Shown here: positions 35,841 through 45,093 of the stretch, in pieces
Layout: the number at the start of each line of letters is the position of its first letter
How positions within the stretch are numbered: the stretch's first letter is position 1
DNA from: Bacillota bacterium
Lineage (GTDB): Bacteria; Bacillota; Clostridia; Lachnospirales; Lachnospiraceae
Length of the DNA stretch: 64,000 nucleotides
Assembly (NCBI GenBank): GCA_023434365.1
Contig: JAEYSV010000008.1
Span: 54,851-118,850 of the forward strand
Direction of reading: 5' to 3'
Made by a program: the position numbers and the translations under genes
The notes under the pieces: generated by a model
The model's input: the letters and a program-made list of their open reading frames with translations, nothing else
What the model was told of the DNA's origin: nothing
Databases searched by the model: none

Positions 35841-36935
35841 TTAGTCTCTAATAATACGTTGCGCTTTGCTAGGTGTACGATAAGACATATTGCTGATTTT
35901 GATACCACTACGAGGGTTGCTTGCATGGATTACCTGACCATTACCAATATACATGGCTACATGGTTAATCACACCACCCTTTTTGTAGAATAACAAGTCA
36001 CCCGGACGTACCGAAGATACTTTAATATTCGTACCGACATTGGATTGAGTTCTACTAGTTCTCGAAATGTTGTAACCAAACTTCTGATAAATTCTCATTG
36101 TAAATCCGGAACAGTCAATACCACCATTCAGGCTTGTTCCACCGTAACGATAACGGTTACCAAGGAATTGTTTTGCATAAGCTACCATTCTTTGACGAAG
36201 TGAGGAATTTCCGGAAGTTACAACAGCACCATCCGTATAAGCTACAGCTTTTTGTAAGGACCATTTGATATCAACATATTCACGGGAAACATATCCTTTA
36301 TCATCATCGATGCTGACATAAACCCATTCAGGATTGCTGTCATCTTCTACATGAAGCTCTTCTCCCCATGGTACTAACATTAAAGTTGTACAATCGGTAT
36401 TTGCTTCTTCACGAATTCGAACGGTAACTTCGTTAACTGTCGCTATCTGATTACCAACCTTCATTGCCAAATTAGGTACTTCATCTCCAACAATGAGATA
36501 CTGAGTATCAACATATCCACTAACTTTGCCAGATTTGACTTTTGCCCAGCCATTCTCATCAATACTATAGATGTAGCAACCACCGTTTTTAGGAAGTTTA
36601 CCAACAACTTCACCTTTTGTGTTAGGATCTTTACGTATATTCAGGTACTTGTCTACCTTTGCAATACCAATATTCTCATATTCAGCACGAAATGCTTCAT
36701 CAGCTTCTTTTTCTTCCTTAGTCACGAAGGTCGATAAAGTAGTAGTTTTACCATCCTTTAATCCTTCTGTACTTAATGAGGCATTATAATAATTATCAAG
36801 TGAAACCGTAATTCCTGCAATAGGCTTTTCAACCGATGAAACCGGTGCAACTGCTTTAGCTGCTGTAAAAACAAAAGCACTTAATGCAAAACCAGAAAAA
36901 CTAATTACGAGAGTTCTTATAACATTTCTTTTCAT
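35841..36935 (-). CDS. Secreted NlpC/P60 peptidoglycan hydrolase with bacterial SH3 domains
   Basis: The 364-residue protein has a signal peptide (about 1-30, ending ...AAKAVAP), two SH3b-like domains (about 90-150, starting YLNIRKDPNTKGEVVG, and 160-225) and an NlpC/P60 domain (about 245-364). The catalytic Cys lies in GGIDCSGFTMRIY and the His in INHVAMYIGNG. Such enzymes cut gamma-D-Glu-meso-DAP bonds in stem peptides. It is monocistronic, with a consensus sigma-A promoter upstream and a terminator right at its end. Confidence 0.92.
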   Translation of the reverse strand: MKRNVIRTLVISFSGFALSAFVFTAAKAVAPVSSVEKPIAGITVSLDNYYNASLSTEGLKDGKTTTLSTFVTKEEKEADEAFRAEYENIGIAKVDKYLNIRKDPNTKGEVVGKLPKNGGCYIYSIDENGWAKVKSGKVSGYVDTQYLIVGDEVPNLAMKVGNQIATVNEVTVRIREEANTDCTTLMLVPWGEELHVEDDSNPEWVYVSIDDDKGYVSREYVDIKWSLQKAVAYTDGAVVTSGNSSLRQRMVAYAKQFLGNRYRYGGTSLNGGIDCSGFTMRIYQKFGYNISRTSRTQSNVGTNIKVSSVRPGDLLFYKKGGVINHVAMYIGNGQVIHASNPRSGIKISNMSYRTPSKAQRIIRD

Positions 36936-37012
36936 ATGGGCCTCCCACTATATTCCAAATTTAATCTTACATAATAAACATATTACATAAATATTAAATT
37001 TATTACGGGATT

Positions 37013-37041
37013 ATTATAACAATGTATAGATTATTTGTCAA
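37013..37041 (-). promoter_or_regulatory. Consensus sigma-A promoter for the NlpC/P60 gene
   Basis: On the minus strand TTGACA (37036-37041), a 17-base spacer and TATAAT (37013-37018) match the vegetative consensus exactly, about 78 bases upstream of the start codon. The 784-base gap 36936-37719 also holds the tandem repeat at 37280, the palindromic element at 37403 and the spoIVA terminator. Confidence 0.85.
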
Positions 37042-37279
37042 CTATGTGTAAAAAAAATTACAAATTCCTCTTAAATTGGTTAAATACACCAATAATCATA
37101 TTAATATCAACTAATTCTGTAGTATAAACAAAGATTCGACTCAAAAAATCCTTACCACATATTTAATATTTAACATACGCAAACCCCATCCTTAATAAAC
37201 CGCATACACTATGCCCCAGTGATTGTCCCAAAGCCAAGTCCACACCTCCTGCTCCCAAATCAAAGAGCAGCCTTAGAGC

Positions 37280-37359
37280 GAAAAAGCTACTACATCATCA
37301 GTGACCCCAGCCAGAGAACGAAAAAGCTATTACATCATCTGTGAACCCAGCCAGAGAAT
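37280..37359. repeat. Two tandem 40-bp repeats
   Basis: Units 37280-37319 and 37320-37359 share GAAAAAGCTA, TACATCATC, GTGA and CCCAGCCAGAGAA, differing at only a few positions. They contain no reading frame of note and adjoin the long palindromic element. Confidence 0.75.
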
Positions 37360-37402
37360 AATAAAAGAACCTGCTTTCTGTTTTTTGTTGTAACCTGAAA
37401 AT

Positions 37403-37657
37403 CGGGATTCAAAAGCCAACATAAACTATAACTAGTCAATTTGCTTCAAAAACCATAACACAAGCAAAGATAAAACATATTTTGACTCGCAACCGTTATG
37501 ACGCCGTCGGTACTTAGGTCACGTATTTTGTGACCTTACGTACCGCTACGACGTCATCCGAGCGAGAGCGCGTTGCGAGTGAAATATGTTTTATCTTGCT
37601 TGTCCAAGAACTACAAGCAAATTGACGTTCATAGACCTCCAAGGCTTTTGAATCCCG
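37403..37657. repeat. Long palindromic repeat element, single copy
   Basis: The element consists of nested matching arms: CGGGATTCAAAAGCC (37403-37417) with 37643-37657 (15 of 15), GTCAATTTGCTT (37435-37446) with 37615-37626 (12 of 12), CAAGCAAAGATAAAACATAT (from 37461) with 37582-37602 (one extra A), then GACTCGCAAC with GTTGCGAGT, ATGACG/CGTCAT, and a tip AGGTCAC/GTGACCT around 37523-37529. The core is more GC-rich than its surroundings. The core recurs at 51.7 kb. No protein is encoded. Confidence 0.85.
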
Positions 37658-37676
37658 TGCATACAAGCCAAAAGAC

Positions 37677-37710
37677 AAAAAGCAGTTCGAGGGCTACATG
37701 AACTGCTTTG
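37677..37710 (-). terminator. Terminator of spoIVA
   Basis: AGCAGTTC (37681-37688) pairs with GAACTGCT (37700-37707). On the minus strand TTTTTGTCTTTT follows. It lies 10 bases past the spoIVA stop. Confidence 0.8.
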
Positions 37711-37719
37711 TTGGGAAAG

Positions 37720-39195
37720 TTATATGATGATACAGATGATGCCACCATTGCTGTCATTCACGATTTTCTGCATCGTCTCCTGCAGTTTCACCTGGGATTC
37801 ATCCGTCATTTTATTTACTTTAGTATGAATGCCATCCTCCACTAGCTGACCAATACTCTTGCCAAAAATATTTGTTTGCCAGATACCTGATGGATTTTCC
37901 TTGGCATTACTTGCGATATAGGTAATGAGATCTTTGGCCTGCTCTTCGCTTCCGACAATCGGTGCGATTTCGGTTTCGACGTCAGCCCGGATCATATGTA
38001 TTGAAGGTGCATGGGCTTTAATTTTAACACCATACTTGTTGCCATGCTTAATGATTTCCGGTTCTTCCACTGCTATTTCACTTAAGATAGGAGTAACAAC
38101 ACCATAACCTTTGTATTTCACATCGTCATAAGCTGCACCAATCTTCTCGTATTCATTTTTACTGCTAGCCAGTTTTCGCAAAATAGAGATGAGCTGATAG
38201 TCATCACTAATCTCAACGCCAATCATGTCGCTAAGGATTTCGTAATAGTATTTATCATCAAAATCTACGGCAACGCTTACAACACCAGTCTGAAGATCAA
38301 TCTCATTAAGCTTAATACCCTTAATAAACTGACTGCCAGTAGTCATATTCATATTGTTAACATCACGAATTAGAGACATTTTTCTAAGAATTTCTTTGGC
38401 AGCACCAATCAAATCCTGTTTTAGCCAGTGAGTGTTTGAAAGCATTTCTACCCATTTAGGAGCAAAGAAATTAAGTCCGGTAATAGGAAACTCACTTAGA
38501 ATTGTCTCCATGATACGGTTAATATCTTCTTTTCTGAGTTGGGCACAATTGATTGGCATTACCGGCACCTGGTTTTTCATACCAATTTCCTGTGCCAGAA
38601 CCATCGTATCTTCGGAATATGGGCGGGTAGTGTTAAGAAGTACAATAAATGGTTTCCCGATTTTCTTTAATTCCTGAATCGTTTTTTCTTCAGCTTTTTC
38701 ATAGCCAGCACGTTCTATATCCCCTATTGTACCATCCGTTGTAATCACAATCCCAATTGTGGAATGATCATTGATAACTTTTTTGGTCCCAAGTTCAGCA
38801 GCCTGAGTAAATGGAATCTCCATATCAAACCATGGAGTTTTAACCATACGTTCCTGATCATTTTCAATATGACCGGTGGCACCATCGACCATATAACCAA
38901 CACAATCAATCAATCGGATATTAACTTTGGTGTCATCGGATAAGGTAACGGTAGCAGCTTCTTTTGGGATAAATTTTGGCTCGGTTGTCATGATGGTTTT
39001 GCCTGCGGCACTTTGAGGCAGCTCATCAATTGCACGCTCTCTACTGTGGACATCCTCAATATTTGGAATCACTAGCAGATCCATGAATCGTTTAATAAAG
39101 GTGGACTTGCCGGTTCTTACAGGCCCGACTACACCGATATAAATCTCACCATTGGTCCGAGCTTGTATATCTCTATATACATCATAATTATCCAT
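37720..39195 (-). CDS. spoIVA: Stage IV sporulation protein A (spore coat morphogenetic ATPase)
   Basis: The 491-residue protein is the coat basement-layer protein that polymerises around the forespore by ATP hydrolysis. It has the P-loop GPVRTGKS (24-31), DCVGYMVDGATGH, and a C-terminal region ending in hydrophobic residues that in B. subtilis binds SpoVM. It marks the organism as a spore former. The start is the ATG at 39195 behind AAAGGGGTATTC. A sigma-E-like promoter lies just upstream, so it has its own sporulation-specific transcript although gpsA ends only 65 bases away. Confidence 0.96.
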   Translation of the reverse strand: MDNYDVYRDIQARTNGEIYIGVVGPVRTGKSTFIKRFMDLLVIPNIEDVHSRERAIDELPQSAAGKTIMTTEPKFIPKEAATVTLSDDTKVNIRLIDCVGYMVDGATGHIENDQERMVKTPWFDMEIPFTQAAELGTKKVINDHSTIGIVITTDGTIGDIERAGYEKAEEKTIQELKKIGKPFIVLLNTTRPYSEDTMVLAQEIGMKNQVPVMPINCAQLRKEDINRIMETILSEFPITGLNFFAPKWVEMLSNTHWLKQDLIGAAKEILRKMSLIRDVNNMNMTTGSQFIKGIKLNEIDLQTGVVSVAVDFDDKYYYEILSDMIGVEISDDYQLISILRKLASSKNEYEKIGAAYDDVKYKGYGVVTPILSEIAVEEPEIIKHGNKYGVKIKAHAPSIHMIRADVETEIAPIVGSEEQAKDLITYIASNAKENPSGIWQTNIFGKSIGQLVEDGIHTKVNKMTDESQVKLQETMQKIVNDSNGGIICIII

Positions 39196-39225
39196 AAGAA
39201 TACCCCTTTCTATATTCACTAATAA

Positions 39226-39254
39226 AGTGTATGCGTAGAAAGGGGCTAATATGT
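39226..39254 (-). promoter_or_regulatory. Candidate sigma-E promoter for spoIVA
   Basis: On the minus strand ACATATT (39248-39254), a 14-base spacer and CATACACT (39226-39233) fit the sigma-E consensus (KMATATT, N14-15, CATACAHT): the -10 matches fully and the -35 at six of seven positions. It lies in the short gap between gpsA and spoIVA. Confidence 0.7.
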
Positions 39255-39260
39255 TAAAAA

Positions 39261-40274
39261 TTATTCATTCCAGTCAAGCTGCTGATATTCTTTTACCTTA
39301 TCTCGAAGCAAAAGATTAGTTACTGCTTCGCTTGCAGGTAGGTTTTCAAAGAGAACCAGATTAATTTGCTCCACGATTGGCATTGGAACATCGTATTTTT
39401 TCGCTAAAGCAAGTGCTGCTTTGGCACTAAATACACCTTCTACTACCTGATTAACTTCTTTCATCGCTTCTGTCATCGTATAACCTTTACCAATCAGATA
39501 TCCGGCGTTACGATTACGGCTATGCTTACTGGTACAGGTTACAATCAGATCACCAATTCCGGAAAGACCAGCAAATGTCTCTAATCTTCCACCCATTTTA
39601 ATTCCAAGACGACTGATTTCTGCAATACCTCTCGTAATTAAAGCCGCTTTTGTATTGTCACCAAATCCTAATCCATCTGTTACTCCCGCTGCTAAAGCAA
39701 TGACATTTTTCAAAGAGCCACCCAGCTCAATGCCTATGATATCCGGACTCGTATAGACACGGAAATTATCTGTCATAAAAATATCCTGTACATATTTTGC
39801 AGTCTTTTTCGTTGTTGCACCAACTACACAGGTAGTTGGAATGAGCTTACTAACTTCCTCTGCGTGACTAGGTCCACTTAATACAACTACATCCGCCATC
39901 GGAAGTTCATCTTTGATAATGTCGGATAAGGTCATTAAAGTATTTTCTTCAATTCCTTTTGCAACATTTACAATGATTTGTCCTTCTTTAATATAAGGAT
40001 GAATATGTTTTGCTGTTTCGCGTACAAAAGGAGATGCTACCGCAAAAACTATCAGAGAGGCATCCATCGTAGCCTGACCTAGATCAGTGGTTAATGATAT
40101 GTTCTCTGGTAATACGACACCAGGTAAACGGTCAATATGTTCACGATGTGTAGTCAAAAGTTCAATCTCTGATGGCAAGGCAGACCATAAGGTTACATCA
40201 TACTGCTTCCCAGCTAAAAGAACAGCGAGTGCCGTACCCCAGCTTCCTGCTCCGATTACACTTATTTTACTCAT
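39261..40274 (-). CDS. gpsA: Glycerol-3-phosphate dehydrogenase [NAD(P)+]
   Basis: The 337-residue protein reduces dihydroxyacetone phosphate to sn-glycerol 3-phosphate for phospholipids. It has the dinucleotide motif VIGAGSWGTALA at its N-terminus, NVAKGIE, LSGPSHAEEV, and the catalytic lysine region GGSLKNVIALAAGVTDGLGFGDN. It follows plsY, the acyltransferase that uses its product. The start is the ATG at 40274 behind GGGAGTTTAT. Confidence 0.95.
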   Translation of the reverse strand: MSKISVIGAGSWGTALAVLLAGKQYDVTLWSALPSEIELLTTHREHIDRLPGVVLPENISLTTDLGQATMDASLIVFAVASPFVRETAKHIHPYIKEGQIIVNVAKGIEENTLMTLSDIIKDELPMADVVVLSGPSHAEEVSKLIPTTCVVGATTKKTAKYVQDIFMTDNFRVYTSPDIIGIELGGSLKNVIALAAGVTDGLGFGDNTKAALITRGIAEISRLGIKMGGRLETFAGLSGIGDLIVTCTSKHSRNRNAGYLIGKGYTMTEAMKEVNQVVEGVFSAKAALALAKKYDVPMPIVEQINLVLFENLPASEAVTNLLLRDKVKEYQQLDWNE

Positions 40275-40316
40275 ATAAACTCCCATCTGTCACCAAACGG
40301 CAACAATTATCTAGTC

Positions 40317-40943
40317 TTATTTTTTACTACCAATTTTATTCTCTGTTCCCTTAACAAGACGAACAATGTTTCCCCTATGTTTATAGAATGCGAGTATTGT
40401 GAAAATACAGCAAACAATAACCATATGTATCCGGTTAACGTTATCAGAATACATAAAATAGACGAAAACAGGGAATGCCGAAGATACTACCAGAGAGCCA
40501 ACAGAGACGTATCTGGTAATTGCCACCAGCCCAAAAAAGAGAACGGCCAAAATCAATGTTAACCAGGTTGGATTGAGCATGATAATAACAGCTCCGGTTG
40601 AAGCAATACCTTTACCACCATGAAAACCCATCCAGAATGGAAAATTATGCCCTATAACGGCACCAAGACCGGTATAAAGGGTGACTAAGTGCCATCCTGC
40701 TTCTCCATCTTTAAAGACAAACATACGAAGAATAAGGATCGGAAGCATGGTTTTTAGCATATCTCCAGCTAAAGTGATAGCACCGGCTTTTTTGCCAAGG
40801 GTACGCAGTGCGTTAGTTGCACCGCTATTACCACTTCCATGTTGTGTGATGTTAACATTGTTCTTTTTTCCCACCACGTATCCCGTGGAAAAACAACCAA
40901 AACAATAACCAACGACAAGGCAAGTAAGAATTTCTGCGATCAT
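40317..40943 (-). CDS. plsY: Acyl-phosphate glycerol-3-phosphate acyltransferase
   Basis: The 208-residue membrane protein transfers an acyl group from acyl-phosphate to glycerol 3-phosphate. It has about five to six membrane segments and the family motifs GSGNSGATNALR and GFHGGKGIAS. It overlaps the der stop by one base (TAATG) and precedes gpsA, joining the substrate-making and substrate-using steps. Confidence 0.95.
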   Translation of the reverse strand: MIAEILTCLVVGYCFGCFSTGYVVGKKNNVNITQHGSGNSGATNALRTLGKKAGAITLAGDMLKTMLPILILRMFVFKDGEAGWHLVTLYTGLGAVIGHNFPFWMGFHGGKGIASTGAVIIMLNPTWLTLILAVLFFGLVAITRYVSVGSLVVSSAFPVFVYFMYSDNVNRIHMVIVCCIFTILAFYKHRGNIVRLVKGTENKIGSKK

Positions 40944-42268
40944 TAATCATTATCCTTTCTTTCGCGTATTATAAATTTTAAGGAAGTGCCCGCGAATCCG
41001 AACGCTTCTCTTATTTTATTTTCAATATAACGAGTATAAGAAAAATGCATCAGTTCCTTATCGTTGACAAAAATAACAAAGGTAGGTGGTTTTACTGCTA
41101 CCTGAGTGATATAGTAAAGCTTTAAACGTTTTCCCTTATCAGAAGGTGGCTGCTGCATAGCTACTGCTTCCGTCATAATTTCATTAAGCACACCAGTAGA
41201 AACACGTAACTGATGATTCTGAATTACGATTTCAATGGTTTCAAATAATTTATTAATACGTTGTCCTGTTTTTGCAGAAATAAAGATAATTTCTGCGTAG
41301 GTCATAAACGAAAGAACATCCTTTACGTCCTTTGTAAACTTGTAAATGGTCTTATCATTTTTTTCTAACGCATCCCATTTGTTTACGACTACGATTAAGC
41401 CTTTGCCTCGCTCATGTGCAATTCCGGCGATTTTCGCATCTTGTTCTGTGATTCCTTCCGTAGCATCTATGACAATTAGAACGACATCAGCACGTTCTAC
41501 CGCCGTAACGGTACGGATGATGCTGTAACGCTCTAATTCTTCTTTGATTTTACTCTTACGACGAAGACCAGCCGTATCGATAAATACATATTCTTTGTCG
41601 TTCCAGGTAACGCTTGTATCTACGGCATCACGTGTAGTTCCAGCAATATCGGATACGATAACACGTTCTTCTCCAAGAAGTTTATTGATAATCGATGATT
41701 TTCCAACATTCGGTTTTCCAACAATCGCAACTCGTGGACGCTCATCCTCTTCTTCTTCCATATCAGCAGGATTAAAGTGATTAACTACTTCATCTAACAT
41801 ATCGCCAAGTCCAAGCTTTGAAGCAGCAGAGACTGGAAATGGTTCTCCGATTCCAAGATTATAGAATTCATAGACATCATTCATAAACTTATCAAAATTA
41901 TCAACTTTATTTACTACCAATACAACCGGCTTACGTGATTTACGAAGCATTTCAGCCACACTGTAATCTGAATCGACTAATCCTTGACGTACATCCACTA
42001 TAAACATAATAACATCAGCAGTTTCAATCGCGATCTCAGCCTGACGGCGCATATGAGAAAGCATTAGATCGCTGGATTCTGGCTCAATACCACCGGTATC
42101 AATCATCGTAAATTGGTTATTTAACCAAGTTACTTCCGCATAGATACGGTCTCTGGTCACACCTGGGGTATCTTTGACAATGCTGATTTTCTCTCCAGCA
42201 AGTGTATTAAATAAGGTGGACTTTCCGACATTCGGACGTCCCACTATTGCTACAATTGGTTTACTCAT
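40943..42268 (-). CDS. der: Ribosome-assembly GTPase Der (EngA)
   Basis: The 441-residue protein has two tandem GTPase domains, with GRPNVGKSTLFN at about 8-19 and GKPNVGKSSIIN at about 180, matching DTPG/DTAG switch loops and two NKxD motifs (NKVD, NKWD), and a C-terminal KH-like domain. It acts in 50S subunit maturation. It overlaps the upstream DUF512 gene by 8 bases, so translation is probably coupled. Confidence 0.96.
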   Translation of the reverse strand: MSKPIVAIVGRPNVGKSTLFNTLAGEKISIVKDTPGVTRDRIYAEVTWLNNQFTMIDTGGIEPESSDLMLSHMRRQAEIAIETADVIMFIVDVRQGLVDSDYSVAEMLRKSRKPVVLVVNKVDNFDKFMNDVYEFYNLGIGEPFPVSAASKLGLGDMLDEVVNHFNPADMEEEEDERPRVAIVGKPNVGKSSIINKLLGEERVIVSDIAGTTRDAVDTSVTWNDKEYVFIDTAGLRRKSKIKEELERYSIIRTVTAVERADVVLIVIDATEGITEQDAKIAGIAHERGKGLIVVVNKWDALEKNDKTIYKFTKDVKDVLSFMTYAEIIFISAKTGQRINKLFETIEIVIQNHQLRVSTGVLNEIMTEAVAMQQPPSDKGKRLKLYYITQVAVKPPTFVIFVNDKELMHFSYTRYIENKIREAFGFAGTSLKFIIRERKDND

Positions 42269-43601
42269 TTTTCGTTCCTCCAGTATTTGCGTCTTTTATG
42301 ATCGTATCAACAAAAGACGTTCCGTCTGATTTTACAATACGAATTGGTGTTTGTAAAGCCTTTTCAATATCTGTGATCGTATAATCATCTAATAAGACAT
42401 CTTCTCCACTACGAAGTAGTACGCCTGGTAGAATCAGATAATCACCAAGATCTTTTTCTTTTAATTGTTTAATAATATCCTGGCCAGTTAGTAGGCCGGT
42501 TACCGTGATTTCTTCGCCATAGAATTCATTGACAATCGGGTAAACAGTTGCGCTGATATTCGCAAACTTTGCGGTTACTTTCTTTGTCAACTCTTTGATG
42601 ATCGGATAAGCCAGCAATCCAGTTACTAACGAAACCTTATGAGAGCGGTCATCAGAAGCTAAGCTACTTAAGTAGTCCTCCACTTCCGTGGTAAGGTTTC
42701 GAACCATACCAATGCCATCTTCAATGTGCTCATAGCCCTCATAGTATTCATCCTCTGGAACCTCATATCCGGCAGTCAGATACCACTCATCACTGGCAAA
42801 TATAAACCTCGTTCCATGTTCCGTTAAAAACTTGTCCTGCCAACGATGAATCTGTGTAAGCACTTCTCTGGAACTTTCCTGATCAAATTTATCAAGTCTT
42901 GCTAATCCATCTCTAAATTTTGTTTTTCCAAGTGGAACGATACAGATACTTTGCATATAAGGTATGAACTCAGCTAAATCCTGAATAGTACGATCAAGTT
43001 CAGCTCCATCATTTAATCCACGACACAATACAATCTGGCTATTCATTGTAATCTGTCCTTCATAAAGCCGTTTCATTTTCTCTAAGGCTTCACCGGCAAA
43101 ACGGTTGTTAAGCATCTGTCTGCGAAGTGTAGGATTGGTGGTATGAACACTGATATTAATCGGTGATAATTTGTATTTGATGATTCGTTCAATATCGGAA
43201 TCCTTCATGTTGGTCAGGGTGATATAATTACCCTGCAAAAAAGATAGTCTGGCATCATCGTCTTTAAAGTAAATGGTTTCCCTCATACCAGGTGGATTCT
43301 GGTCGATAAAGCAGAACACACACTTATTTCGACAAGAACGATACTGGTCCATCAGCCCTTCATCAAAGGAGATTCCTAGATCTTCTTCATAATCTTTTTC
43401 TATTTCAAGTTCCCATTCTTCGCCATCTGGCTTACGAATAATCACAATAAGATTCGTATCATTAATCAGATAATGATAATCGAAGATATCTTCGATCAAC
43501 TGATTATTGATGGAGATTAACTCATCCCCCGCTTGTATCTCAAGTTCTTCCCCGATACTAAAAGGCAGAACCTTTGTAACGATATGTCTTTTTTGATTCA
43601 T
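42261..43601 (-). CDS. DUF512 family protein with PDZ and radical SAM-like domains
   Basis: The 446-residue protein has an N-terminal PDZ-like segment (about 10-60), a radical-SAM-type iron-sulfur motif CRNKCVFCFIDQ (near residues 95-105; the cysteine spacing C-x3-C-x2-C is classical), and the C-terminal DUF512 domain. No substrate is known for the family. It is commonly encoded next to der, as here. The start at 43601 has GGAGGATAATA. Confidence 0.85.
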   Translation of the reverse strand: MNQKRHIVTKVLPFSIGEELEIQAGDELISINNQLIEDIFDYHYLINDTNLIVIIRKPDGEEWELEIEKDYEEDLGISFDEGLMDQYRSCRNKCVFCFIDQNPPGMRETIYFKDDDARLSFLQGNYITLTNMKDSDIERIIKYKLSPINISVHTTNPTLRRQMLNNRFAGEALEKMKRLYEGQITMNSQIVLCRGLNDGAELDRTIQDLAEFIPYMQSICIVPLGKTKFRDGLARLDKFDQESSREVLTQIHRWQDKFLTEHGTRFIFASDEWYLTAGYEVPEDEYYEGYEHIEDGIGMVRNLTTEVEDYLSSLASDDRSHKVSLVTGLLAYPIIKELTKKVTAKFANISATVYPIVNEFYGEEITVTGLLTGQDIIKQLKEKDLGDYLILPGVLLRSGEDVLLDDYTITDIEKALQTPIRIVKSDGTSFVDTIIKDANTGGTKNE

Positions 43602-43648
43602 TATTATCCTCCATGCCAAACCGGGTTTGACATTATTATTTGTAACGC

Positions 43649-44587
43649 CTATTCTTTTATGCTAAGAAATGCAGCAAGATTGCCCCGACGACCACCACTT
43701 TTTCGATGTGAAAAAAATAATCCACTGTTATGGCAGGTACAAAGGCAGGAAATCGAGATGTTTTCTGGTAAAAGTCCGGCTTCTAATAAAATATAACGAT
43801 TTGCAAGCCATAAATCAAGCTGATATTTTGTCTGGTCTTTTTTATATAGGATTTTATCAATCTGATCAGCTGAAAAGTTTAGACGAAAGGCTTCAGCCAC
43901 CTCTTCGCCTATTTCATAGCAACTGCTGCAAATACTTGGTCCGATGACAGCAACGATGTCTGCTGGTTTGCTATGATAATGAGTAGTCATAGCTTCTACT
44001 ATCTTTTTCCCGATTTTACCAACGGTTCCCTTCCAACCACTATGGGAAAGCCCAATTGCACGATTTTTGGTATCTACAAAATACAACGGTACACAGTCAG
44101 CATATGAGGTGATCAGCGTAACATTCGGTTCATTCGTAATTAATCCATCAATTCCTACGAGTTTTTTATCATGTTTTTCTAAAGTCGTATAATCAGAAGC
44201 AGTCACTTTATGAATGATTGTATCGTGAACTTGGTCTGAAAAGACCAAATGATTCTGCTCCATAGCAAGTGAAGTTAATATACGACGATAATTTTCCACT
44301 ACAGCCTCTTCGTTGTCACCACGGGAAAAGCTCAAATTCATGGTGGCAAATTCCTCCTTGCTGACACCACCTAATCTGGTGGAAAAACCATGGCGTACGA
44401 AATTGACACGATCAAGCGAAGGAAAAGTCACAAACGGAGTATCCGTTTGCATATTAATCTCTCCCGGGTTAGAAGCCGGTAGTTCGTTATACATTGCGTT
44501 ATGAAAACTATTCTTTATATGATAATTTACATGATCTGTTTCAATATGAAATAAATCATTCCAGTCATACTGCGGTAAGTTGGCCAT
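43649..44587 (-). CDS. pgeF: Peptidoglycan editing factor / YfiH-LACC1 family purine nucleoside enzyme
   Basis: The 312-residue protein has the family metal site: FSDQVHDTII, ADCVPLYF, LSHSGWKGTVGKIG and GPSICSSCYEIGEEVAE. Homologues have been called polyphenol oxidases, and some act as purine nucleoside phosphorylases or affect peptidoglycan stem peptides. The activity here is not determined. It lies between the DUF512 gene and yraN with short gaps. Confidence 0.88.
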   Translation of the reverse strand: MANLPQYDWNDLFHIETDHVNYHIKNSFHNAMYNELPASNPGEINMQTDTPFVTFPSLDRVNFVRHGFSTRLGGVSKEEFATMNLSFSRGDNEEAVVENYRRILTSLAMEQNHLVFSDQVHDTIIHKVTASDYTTLEKHDKKLVGIDGLITNEPNVTLITSYADCVPLYFVDTKNRAIGLSHSGWKGTVGKIGKKIVEAMTTHYHSKPADIVAVIGPSICSSCYEIGEEVAEAFRLNFSADQIDKILYKKDQTKYQLDLWLANRYILLEAGLLPENISISCLCTCHNSGLFFSHRKSGGRRGNLAAFLSIKE

Positions 44588-44668
44588 GCTGTCTTCCTTT
44601 CAGGTCTCTGTCACTTATAAATTATGCGTATCCTCCCATCACTTATACATGAATAAACCATACAATGA

Positions 44669-45037
44669 TTATTCGTATAAGGTAAATGCATTCTGAATGA
44701 CATCTATCTTATCCTGTAACATAACTACTATATCATATCGGCAAGGAGTTTGAAAACTGATGTGGCGTTGTTTTAAGAAAAACATAGAAGAATTGGCAAT
44801 ATGACGACGTTTTGTTCGTGAAATGGACTCTACCGGATATCCTTTGTTGGTACCTGAACGGAATTTGACCTCAATAAAAACAAGATATCCACCTTCCTTG
44901 GCAATGATATCGATTTCACCATACGGACAATAAAAGTTATGTTCGATGATTTGGTAACCTAAACTTGACAGATAATCTATTACTTTTTGTTCTTTTTGGA
45001 TGCCTAAACGGCGCATATTAATCGTTGTCGAATACAT
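44669..45037 (-). CDS. YraN family nuclease-fold protein
   Basis: The 122-residue protein has the UPF0102/YraN signature: RRLGIQKEQKVIDYLSSLGY, then FYCPYGEIDIIAKEGGYLVFIEVKFRSG, the PD-(D/E)XK core. Its role is unknown. It is regularly encoded beside rnhB, as here. The start is the ATG at 45037 behind GGAGGGCTTT; the frame extends to a TTG upstream without support. Confidence 0.88.
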   Translation of the reverse strand: MYSTTINMRRLGIQKEQKVIDYLSSLGYQIIEHNFYCPYGEIDIIAKEGGYLVFIEVKFRSGTNKGYPVESISRTKRRHIANSSMFFLKQRHISFQTPCRYDIVVMLQDKIDVIQNAFTLYE

Positions 45038-45093
45038 AAAGCCCTCCAATATACTCAATATAATTAATGTATGGTATATTAGAGAGCTTGCTC

